Below, piece by piece: positions 12,501-24,500 of a stretch of DNA of 42,759 nucleotides. Position 1 is the first letter of the stretch, and each line of letters begins with the position of its first letter. The translations under genes and the position numbers were made by a program. The stretch comes from Acanthaster planci (taxonomy: Eukaryota; Echinodermata; Asteroidea; Valvatida; Acanthasteridae): positions 599,721-642,479 of the forward strand of contig NW_019091492.1 of the NCBI RefSeq assembly GCF_001949145.1. The letters run 5' to 3'. Below the pieces are notes generated by a model. The model searched no databases and was not told the origin of the DNA. It saw only the letters and a program-made list of their open reading frames with translations.

Positions 12501-15500
12501 GCAATTCCAAGTTGCTCTCATTACCCAACCTCTTTTAATTCACAGGTAAGTGCGAGCAAGCAGGAGGACTTCATCTCGTGCTTTTGATGTCAATAGCAAT
12601 CGTTATTTAGTGTTTACCTACTAGATTGTTTTAAAGATAACTACATTTCATAAAAATTGAAACTGTGAATTACAGCTGTGATTGATCTTTAATGAAGTGA
12701 TCTTTAACCCTAACCCCCTAGGGTGTATGTAAAATCGTATCAAAATTGGAAGATTTGGGAGTGTTAGGGTTAATGAAGTGAAGATATACTGATGATGAAG
12801 TGCAAACATCGCCACAGCTTTTTACACATGCAAAGATGCCATATGTACAAGGTATGCATGTAGTAAAGCAAGTATATGCAATCACATTAGATTTGTGAGA
12901 ACAACAATATCATTCAGAGTTTCACAAATACATTAAATAGTGATAAGATTAGTTTACGGGGCATCTTGATGTCCAGCCAACATGGACCCCTCATCTTCCT
13001 CTCCAAAAGTAAATGTTCCAAGCTTGATGTGTTTGTGCCAAATGCACAGCTGAAGGTTTCTCCTTCCAAATCACTTGGAAGCTGTGGGTACTCAGCCTAT
13101 AGAACAGATAAAAGGGTCACTGTATAAACACCAACAAATGCACAAACAATTTTTTAAAAGTCCTCAAACAATGAAATGATGACATTCCTGTGAGGAGCAC
13201 AAAATATAGCCCAGTGGGCACAGGATTTTTTGCAGTGTTGGTTGAATGCTGGAATGATGTCACAGTGTCATTATTTTCAGCATTCAAACAATGTAATGTG
13301 CCCACTGGAAGGGCTTCATAAGAATAAAGTGTAATTTTATTATTAAATTCTACTGTCTTAGTCCAAGATTCTCCATCTCATGCTAACTCAAGTTATCATC
13401 TTATGAAAGGTGTAAAAAGATGACATTTTGAAATTACATGGTTGGGTGGAGTGCACTACGTGTACATGTACATACCCCATATCGGACTTCTTGATATTCT
13501 GATTCTGAGGGGATATTCTCCTTCTCAAAACAGTATTGCTTGGTGACTTTCTAGAATGAAAAAAAAATTACAAATAATAGTGGATAACAAGACAATTGGG
13601 AATGTAAAACTATAATTTCCCACCCTGCTGATATTTTTTGTGTTTTGATTTTTTCTTGAGTCAGGACTTCTCATAACATTAACTGCCAAAGAAAGACAAA
13701 TTTGTGTTCATCAACACTAATCATTGGAAAGTATTATATACAAGCACAGGGTTCATACTCCCTTGTGAAAAAAAATCCCACGACTTTTCAGTGATTTTCC
13801 AGGTCAAAAGTTTGATTTTTCCAGGACTTCATTCAGGTTGGACACACAATACAATATCAATACAATACAATAGTAGATTGTGAAGTTATAACATAACAAT
13901 GTGTAGAAATCGAGCAGCGGAGCGACAAAGACGTGACAAGTTCTCTGACAGTGACAACCGGACCACGAGGTAGGCCTACACACAGCTGGCGATAATAGAA
14001 AAATAAACTTCCCCTAGTCCATTCAACGTTAAGGAAAAAGGTTCAACACAGTCACAGTTTTACTTTTACACTGAGCTTTATTAGTTTATTAATGATTGGA
14101 AATATTCAAATATGTATTAAATTAAGTGCATATATTTAATAGAGAATGATTTCCTAATAATATCTACAACAGACAGTTTACCATGGAGCTACAAAAATGA
14201 AGGTAAAATTTGACTACAAAAAAGTTTAGTAATAATATCATTTGTGCCTCACGCATGCGAAATAGAGAGAATCACATTGTGGGCACCATCCAAAATTGAT
14301 TTCGCTTATAACGCTGCATGCAGCACAGGTGTGTTGAGTAGACCATGCATGGTGAATAATATACAACTGTATTGCGCCGTGAAATAGCAACAATGTACGT
14401 TGGGACGGTTCGATTGCGGTAAATTTTCAAAAGTAATATTGATTTTACTGCAATCTTTCCAGGATTTATTTTAAAAATCAAGCATTTTCCAGGATGGCTA
14501 TAAAATTAGAGGATTTTCCAGGTTTTCCAGGAGGCGTGCGAACCATGCAAGCAAGAATAACCCTATGGCTGCAGGCCAGTATTCATGGGTCCAAAATTGC
14601 CTACGCCCCACCAAATTGGCAGTTGCATGCCCCCAAAATTCTCTGCTGTTGTCACCTGTGGTTTTGAGGGTTTGTAAAGCAGAGAGAAGGAAGCAATCAC
14701 AGGAATGTGAGCTCATATTTCTGTGATCATTTGGACCATATTGGGCCAATTTAGCAGATTGGAGGTATCTTTTGTATGTTAAATGGCACTGGACTTCAGG
14801 ACTGAATCAAGCAGTCATTGGAAAACAACTTCAAGCACTGAATAGCCAATAAAAAATGGTGAAATAAGCCTCAATCATGTGTGTCTCTTGAAGACTTCAG
14901 GGAATTCTATTTTCCTGATTTCGAAGGGTATTTGTTTACAAAATTTGGAAAATTCTTTTCACCTTTGACCTGTACTTCATTATCTTGTAGTGGTTGGCCA
15001 CTTGGTCAAACTCCTGATATATGTCAACCATGGTGACCTCTTCCCCAGTATCCTCCCCCGTCTTCTTGTTAATTCTCTAAAATAAAATGACACAAATCAC
15101 GTCAAACTCTGGGCACTATCATGATTTTAGGAATTCTTGCCTAGTTGTCATTCATCTTCAAAATTTTTTGCAGATTTCAAGCACAGAACAAAAACTTTAA
15201 AAACTGTGAATCCAACAAAAGAAAACAAAAACTGATTATTAAAATTTGGGTCACTGCTTCAGAATCAAGTCTTTTATCATTTAAACAATTTTCATGGGGA
15301 ATCCAGTGGTAAAAAGCAACAAGGGTGCAGTTTTACAATTCTAAGCATTCTAAAGAGAATGTTATAATGGCTGATTTTTTTTGTCTGAACATGGAACAAT
15401 TTGCATATGAAGGCCGAAAGAGACACACACAGAAATAACCTACAGTACAGGTCAGAATTTTAGCCGACACACTGACACAATCAGTGAACCTGACATGCTG

Positions 15501-18500
15501 TTCAATACACGCTTTGCAGTTTTTACCATGCACTGCTGATCCAATGCACAATAGCCTGACCCTGGACCTCATTATCTCAACAAATGCAAAGCTACAGCCC
15601 TTTCACGTCACACGACATGCATATTTAAGTTCCCATGGGTGCTACTTTGTCCGTTGTGTGCAGCCGGTGCATGCACATAACTTGCGCAGACCCGACTTCC
15701 TTTATTACAATCTTTGCTGTTTAATTTGGTCCTAATTTTGTCACAATCACAGAGATTTTTTTTAGGTAGGTTTTCCAACTCAAAGGTAGAAGAATTTATA
15801 TTCATGCGATTTTGAACACACTGAGCTCGAGTACGGCAACAAATGTCTATGTGTATGCTGGGATCGCCGCCGTGGGGGCCCTCTTGACTAAAATTTGGCT
15901 GGCGGACCGGCGAGGTCAAACCCCATTTATATGTTGTGGATTTCATACAAAATAGTTTTCTCTAATTTAGGAAATGTTTTGTCTTAAAAACTGCTAGTTA
16001 TAATTGTCTCGGTTGAAAAATTGATTTCACGCTGGAATACTTTCTGTACCTGATTCAGAAGTTTTGGGAGCAATTCAGACATAAACCAAAAGTGTTGCCT
16101 GCATGGCACTTTCATCGATCCTGTATGGCCAAAACAAAACGCTATATCTTCAAAAATGTTTTTGTGATGCCTGCTACATACAAGGTAAACTACTGACAAC
16201 ATTTCCATGGAATATGAAGATAACTTGAGCTGCAGTCAAACTGAATACTTTTCGTTGTGGGAAACTAGGAAAATGACTGTTCTGGTCAACAAAGGCCTGG
16301 CTGTTCTGGGGTTTGTGTGTAGTGTGTGTGCATGTTTATACTCGGCAGATCGGATCGCGGTGTCGGCGTTCTCTGTTATGCAGGGGTCAGCGTGTTTTAT
16401 GTTTGCGTTTAACTCCTTTCATGTTTGTTTGACTCGATGCACACTGACACGCTAAGCGTGTTTGCATGTCGGCTAAACTTCTGACCTGTACTGTAAGAAA
16501 TAATGAAACCCAATACGTATATGAAGGGTAGGTGTTTATGGCCTTCCAAGTGAAACATTCAGCAACAGTACATTCAGTCTTTGCTGTTACAGACTTGCCA
16601 TGCAACATTATTTCCAACTATTGAAGTATTTGGGGGAGTTCAGGTGGACAAGGATACATTTCATTTTTTCGCACTGCCTTTGTGAGTTACTGTTCATCCT
16701 GCAACTTTGATAAACTCACCGTTTCCCGGGGCAACAAGTAGATAACTCTCTCTATATTCTTGACCGACAGGCAGCAGCTAACAAGTGTCTTAGCCGAATC
16801 AATCCATACTTTGCCAAACAAGAACACAGTGCCTGGAAGAGCAAAACATGTCTTCAATGTCCAATTCATAATTTAATCAGCTGAAGTGCTGTATCCTCAA
16901 TGCCTCCTAAATGAATTGAAGATTGAAGCTGAGAAAGAGATTTATCACCAATTCAACCTACCTGGTTGTTTGTACGGATCTTCATATGCATCCAACCAGA
17001 AGAACCGCAACACCTGGTCCCCTGATTCATTGGTTGTCATAGGCAATGATGAATTATCAACTTGGATATCCATGGTAACATCATCCTTCACATCGTCAGC
17101 TTCTTCTCTGATTGTTTCCCAGCCTGAGCTGGAGCAGACGTCGGGATGCATGCTTCCAAAATGAACAAAACAATTTGTTCGAGTTAGTACCTAAGTACCC
17201 ATGTGGTTGTCCAAAAATCAATTCAGCTAATATGGTAAGTGTGATTTGGAGAAACTTACAAAGACTTGGCTAATGAGGCATTTTGCAGAGGAACTGAAAT
17301 TCATGCAATATTTGTGTCTGAATTTACTGTGGTTTAATGAAAAAAAAAAATAATCTTTGGGAAGAATGTGCTGTTTATTAGTTGATGTACATGTAAGAAT
17401 TACATTTGGTAGGAATTACTACAGTTCAGTCAATAAATTGCTCGTTTGGTCGGACAGTAATCCAGTTCAGTTGACTGGGTAAATGTTTGGAAGTTACTCT
17501 TATACCAGAGCGCAAAATTTGACCAAAAAAGTGCTCCAATAAAATGACGTAACACAACAAATTTTGTACTGCCATTACCAGCTTTTGATCTGCTATATTA
17601 CATAAAAGGTAGAGTTGTAACATGCAGTGTCAGGTGTCAAAATTCACCTTTTTTTCCCGGTAGTCAGCAGGACAAGTACTTCAAAATTTTCACTGGTCCT
17701 GCTGAAAGTTTGGTGGTCCCATACCAGAACTGAACATGCAGCAGCATTGAGCAATCCTTGTTAGGGCACAGGCCGTGACGATTTTTTTTTTCGATCACAC
17801 AGGCCATGTCATTAATTTACTTGCTCGAATTGGATCAGCAATTGCCCAAGATTTCTTGCCAATGTCTGTGTATCACGTGGTAAGTGTGCGTGATGCATCC
17901 AGACCAGCGGGTGTTAAACCTTGCGCCATGAGCAGAACAAACTCAAATTAAACTCAGAAAACGCGGAAAACACATACATAAATAAGAGACCAAGTTCTGT
18001 GAATTAACTTGCAGAAAACCTCTTGCACCATCGATGTCTTTGCGGCCTGCAGCCTTTTGCAACCGCTATGTGTATGGCCGATGTACATGTAGATTGTACA
18101 TGTACAGTACAGACTGGTTCTGGTTCCTACATTTCCATCATGCACTCTTTTGCAATGGGTGCGGCGTGGCAGGAACCAGAGCAGCTCTTTTTTAATGCAT
18201 TGAGCTATGTGCATGTGATTTCACCACTGTGCCAGCGAAACTTGGATGTTGACATGGGGCAGTTTCATATCTGTGCAAGTTAAGTACCGGTGTGTTCACA
18301 CATGTGTGGCGCTGGGTGACATGGGCCGGTGATGAGCAATTAACCCTGATGAATGCCTTTGGCGTAATTAATGTAATTCTAACACAAAACCAATAATAAA
18401 TCGGACGTCATAATCCCACATATTGTGTTGATATTTTAAGAGCTGTTATTGATATGTTGGTCGGAAACTTTGTTCGAGCATCTCTGATTTTGTTCGGACA

Positions 18501-21500
18501 AACACAATAAGTGCTCGGAAAATGTCCAATGTCCAACCGTAATTTTATGCTCTGTAATACTACAGCTCAGTTGAAAGATTTATGTTCGATAGGGACAAAA
18601 TTAGATTGATATAGGATTTGTGTGAAGGCCGATTCATACTACAAGCAAATTTGAAGGTAACAAGGGGCAGATCAAGGAATATTTTGGGGGGCAGGACAAA
18701 AGGTTTTTTACTGTCTCATTTTTGTGGACAAGCGGAAATGACGATGAAACATTATACAGGACACACATTAAAATAACTGAAGTTCACCAATAGCACTGCT
18801 ATTGGTGAATTTACTTCATTTTTCTTTTTACCCTCATTTGTTTTCTGTTTTTTGAGCAGGGGAATGGATTTACCCCCCCCCAATCCATGCCTGTTGAAGT
18901 GGATTTGACATCACAAAATGTTTGTAGCAAATTCACTAAAGTTGAAATGTGTTCAACTTTTACAGATTCGCAGTGCGAATAGTTGACCTGACGTCACAAA
19001 ATTGCATTAGTGTTATTGCTTTCACACTAAGTATGAACTGGCCTTAAAAGTAGAAGCACTAGGACTCAACTTAAAGACTTGTGCTTAAAAAGAACTTACA
19101 ACCGTTCAGTTGAAAATAATTTATTTTTTAGGAGCCAATTATAAGGGTACAATTGATGTAGTATGCATGTTTTGGAAAAACCTACGGTGGTTTCTGTGCT
19201 TTGTCTTTGTTGTTTACTCCTGCCTCTTGTTTCACGGTAGCTTCTTCCTTGGCTGATGCTTGCAAAACATCTTCAGAGTCAAAGCTGTCAATTTCATTGT
19301 TGTCAAAATCCATGTTTTCTAAAACGAATACAATAAAAATCCCAGAAAGTTACGAATGTATAGATGCTTGCATTTGTTTACAAAAGTTCAAAGGTTACCC
19401 ATACTGTGCTTTGAGACAGAAAGAAAAGTGAACATCAAATGACCTGCTCAGTACAGAACTTTGCTAAACGTGGAAAATAATTTGCCGAGCACAAAATAAG
19501 CTTATAAGCCAAAATGTTTCAAGATTCATATTGCTCATGAGCTCTTTTAGTGAGGGAATAAATATGTGATTGTCCTAAGCATTTGTTTTAAGACTGGATC
19601 AGGAGAATGGATGCTGATAATGCCCAAGCCAAAGGCATTGTCAGCATCCCTTCTCCTGAGAAAGTCTCAAATCATGTTTAATACTGGCAAAGCAGATACA
19701 CAAGTTATTTCCATTCGTCTTTAGAGTGACAACGCCAAAACAAGTTTTTGGACAATTTTGTCTCACAGTTTTACTCCCCCCCCAACATTCCTCCAGCAAT
19801 GTTATGGGTATGTTCCTCTTACAATATGTGTACTGCTGGAGATGGCATTTACCTAGCCGGTGCCATTTAAATCTGGTTGTTGAACCCAGTTAATGCAGTC
19901 AACATAATAAGCAGAGAGTATGAATACGTGTATGCCCTACACCCTCTAGTGTGCACATCTTTGTGCACTCGGTGATAGTGCTGCAGCCAAACCGCCAGAA
20001 ACAACCAAAAATCATGGAATATAGCCCTTTCGAACTGAACTAAACCGTGATACACGTATTCGACGATTGTTTTGTTGAGTCAAGCATGGTCCAAACACAA
20101 CTGCTTTTGGTTAGTAAAACACGGTTAGAAAATGTCACACCAACGACGGTAACTTTCTTTAAATTCTATGGAATTTTAAGTCCTGAATAAACTTTGGGGA
20201 AACAGTTTAGGAAAAAAATGGAGACAGAGTAGATTCGTTGCTTTCATTAACACACTTTATACATGGAATTACTAAAGGCATGTTCATAGGGAGCTGTTCA
20301 ATGTCTCAATGTGCAATGTATATGTACATGTACGTACGTGTGTGTGCATGTCTGAACCCAAACCAAACCAAAGTTCGGCAAACCCAAACCTTGACACTTA
20401 CTTGCAACACTACTCTGTGATGAACATTGATGACTTCGCTGAGATAAATACTTGATATTTAGCATTAGGAGCCCTACTTGTGTGCTGTCAGCATCCATTA
20501 CCCAGTCTTTTCTCACACAGCTCTCAGATGAGTCAAGCCACTTCCAGCACACATAGGTGTTAAGGGGAAACAAGATTTTCAGTCGAATAGGGAAGTACAT
20601 CAACTTACCAAATCCATGGCCTTGATCTTCAGTCATTTCTGAGAACTCCTCAATCTCAACCTCATCTTTGGGCTCCTCCTTGATGATGACCTCTGATCTC
20701 TTCTGCTTTTTAGATGGTTCCACCAGCTCTATGTCCACTTCTCGCTTGACAATAGTCTTACGAGCCTGGGGGCGCTGTTTGGGTATGACTGAAGGAGGTG
20801 TCATGTTGTACTCTGCATTTCTAGGTTGGGATGGGCTTGGGTGGGGTCGAGTGGGTGTTCTGGAGAATGGATTACGATTGCTGGATGGTGATGGCCTGCC
20901 GAAAATGCCAAGAATCAATAAAATTGCTAGTTAAGGTGAAATAATGTAACAATACTCTAGTAACTATTAAACCCTTGGATTTTGCAAAGAGGATTACATA
21001 CACAAAATTATAGTCTATTGTAAACATTTGTAAAATATTCACATTTATCCATGTAAACAATCTAGACATGATGAAATTACCTAAGACTTGGCATGACAAG
21101 CCTATAAAGAAAGTCAAACCATCACTACATGTATGTTTTCTGTTTCAGAGTTTCAATGAAATTCATCATTCTTTCATTAGTATCACAAGGTCAACTTACC
21201 CAGAACCAGAGACTCTCATTTTTTTCTTGATCGGTAATGGCTTGAACACATCTTGCTTCTAAAAAAGAACAACTGGTCAGATAACTACACACAGCATCCA
21301 CGAATCATATCAATGAACAATAAATTGAACCTAAGGACACTCTCTATCAACACGTTCAGTTACGTTTCCCTAAGGTTACTGGTGCAAGTATGACTTACAC
21401 TCCCATGACTTCTTTGAGATTTATGAGAGTTATACTGTCGTGCTTCTCAGACCTCACCAAAGTAATCAGCATCGTGAGCTTGTTACTTAGGGAAGTATCC

Positions 21501-24500
21501 CTAAATACCATGTAAAAACAGGGCAGCTAAGTCAACTGAAGCAACGGAACGTTGACACCACTGTAAATAATTCTGGTAAACTGTTCAATGTACTGGAAGT
21601 GGCAGTCTGGCTCATATCAAGTAAGCTCTGTGACTGAAAGGTAACCAATGTGTGCATGGATGCCAGTGGCCTCTTACAGTTCAGATTCATTTTGCAAAGC
21701 TAATTACTGTGTCACCCCTGAGCGCTGTCAGCTCACCTTGATTAACCCTAGATCGTTGGTTTATTACCACAGATTATAAGTGCCCATCTAAACAGGAAAG
21801 CATGAGGAAATCGAACATGCAACTGCTTCTTTTCTGTTAATACTATTTTAGCTTTCAAATAGCTGGTACATTATGGCAGTAATTTCATCAACAGAGTCAT
21901 ATACTGCAGTAATCACTTGTTCAGATCAATAAACCAGAATGTTTTACACATTGGGTAAAGAACTCGGCCTTTACAAGTAATCCTTTGTTTTAAGAAAGAA
22001 GAGCGAAACAGAAAATGTTTTGAATAATCTTTTCCTTTCAAACTTCCAAACTGCTGGTTTCCAAATGTTTTTGAACAACAATGCAAACTACATACCATCA
22101 ACAGTTGTTTTTTCTTAATATAAATAACATAAAGATCTATACAGAATTCATTTGAGACCTGACAAATATAATTTTGTCATGAGAAAAATATTGGTTTTTT
22201 TGGTATAATTTCTACAACTGTTGAAAAAGAACTTTTTTTAGAACTCTCCTGATTGTTTTAATGAAACGTGAAAATGCCACTTAAATCTGAAATGTCAGGA
22301 CAAGATAAAGGGAATGGACATTACTTACATCATTGTGAAGATCACTAAGGATGTCTCCCAACAGTTCATCATCAGCAACGCTAACTTCTTTCTCTGACTT
22401 GCGCTGCTTAGATACACCCATCTTGAACATAGACTTGATGTCATGCGACTTGGACACGGATGGCTTCTTGACATTCTTTGAAAAATTATTTCATTTTGCC
22501 AATGAATAAACATTTCACAGAAAGATGTCTTGACAGTATTATGCTGAACAAATAAACTGGAAGGATACAAACCCAAGTCAGTTAATTATTGGTTTATTTC
22601 ATTGTTAACACAAAGGGCCAGGGGGTTTCGGATATCACTGCAGTGCATTTTGTTCACAAGCTCGGCCTATAGGAAATTTTTCTTTAATGTTTGTGAAAAT
22701 CAAACACACCGTTCTCGTGCAGCACCTATTTTTCTAAAAAAAGGTCAGCCAAACTATGTATAATTGTCTACTGCCAAGCTCAATGCATGCCAGCTGGAAC
22801 ATGTGTGGCCCTAAATTTCAAAAGGCTATAACAACAAAATCATATTACAGATTGGGCTGAAATTTCCCATGCGTGCATACTAAGTTTAACAAAAAAAAAA
22901 ATCGAGCATGGGACAGCCGAGTTCTGGAGGGAGGCAGGCAGAATCCTCTCCCTCACTGTGACATGGTCAAAATAAATAACCTGGCTCTTTAAGGGTACAA
23001 GCAAGCCACTTTCTGTTGCTCTTATTTGACACAAAATTCTACCTTGTGGTATTAAAATCAATAATGGGATGGTTTCCATCCTTGTCCTGGAAAAATTGAA
23101 ACATTGAATATGCATTGAGAGTGTTCTGTAATATTTTCAGTCTCACCAGTTTCTTTGAATCTTTCACAGCAGTGGACTCCCTTCCTTTTTTCTCTGCTTG
23201 GTGGAGAAAAAAAAGACAGGTTAATGAAGTTGGTTGCCGCCATTGTTGCCTGATGGCAATACTGATAAACTCTGGGGCCAATTTCATAAAGCTGTTTACG
23301 CACAAAATTTGCTTAAGCGGGAAAAACTTTACTTAATAAACAAAGGTTACCGCTCAAACTCAATCTGATTGTCATGCCAACCAAAACACAGCTAAATACA
23401 ATCCCAAAACAATATACATCACATGGAGTTTTGGACGGTTACCTAATTTATAAAGTAAGGTTTTCTTGCGCTGAAACATATTTTGTGCTCAAGCAGCTCT
23501 ATGAAACTGGCCCATAACCCTGGGCAACTTGTGAGAGAAAAGTTGTAATTTCAGTACCGCATAAACGGTATACATGTACATGGTATAAATGTACACGGTA
23601 TACATGTAATCGGTATACATGTACACAGTATACATGTACACGGTATACATGTGCACGGTATACATGTGCACGGTATACATGTGCACGGTATACATGTGCA
23701 CGGTATACATGTGCACGGTATACATGTGCACGGTATACATGTACACGGTATACATGTACACGGTATACATGTGCACGGTATACATGTACATGGTATACAT
23801 GTACACGGTATACATGTACACGGTATTTATGTGCATGGTATACATGTACATGGTATACATGTACGCGGCTCTAGAGATGTGCTCAATTTTGTCTGCTAAA
23901 ATCCACTGTAATAGACTTGTACATGTATGTTGATATACATGTATATATGTAAACATGTAAATTTTAACCACTAAACTTAAACAATACCAGCCCTTTCTAA
24001 TTCTTACAACTTAAGAATTTGGAAGTAATTGTATGTAGCTTTACACAGGTTTTCAGTCACTTGCCCATCACAAGGAAGGAGCATACCTTTCCCAGCTTTT
24101 TTCTCACCATCTCCATACAGATCGTCATCAAATATTTCACGTCCATCTTCCACGTAGCCTCCTCCATCTATGGTATTTAAGACAAATCCATGTATTCGTA
24201 GAGATGTAAACAGCTCCACATCGTACAGCTGTAATTAACTACTTGAAAAATGAATTTTCAAAAATTTTCAAAACTTGTTTTCTAACTTGCCGCTAAAAGT
24301 TTTAGGATCGCGCCAAAAAATTAGATTCAGTCTGGAAACCGGAAGCAGAAGTTTTTTTTACCAACACTCAACATCCATTGCACAACATTGATTGCACGTG
24401 ACTCAAAAAGTATACAAAAGATATTGTGGCACCTCAAAACCCACACCACTTGGGAGGACAGAGATATGATTCCATCTTACAAAATGTATTTTTACATCTG

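Noticed and set aside
15484-15946. Overlapping frames inside the 1,051-bp element as a transposase
   Set aside because: No DDE motif, helix-turn-helix or other transposase feature could be seen.
17640-17740. GTCCTGCTGAAAGTTTGGTGG block as a transposon coding remnant
   Set aside because: Felt familiar as a dispersed repeat, but I could not place a family, ends or second copy.
20298-20608. Extension of the 206-codon minus-strand frame beyond POLA1 exon 8
   Set aside because: The donor GTAAGT at 20608 ends the exon in the phase needed for exon 9; beyond it homology to POLA1 stops.
23489-23971. Long open frames on both strands (160, 104 and 82 codons)
   Set aside because: They are translations of the 15-bp minisatellite, open on both strands only because the unit is a multiple of three and nearly palindromic.
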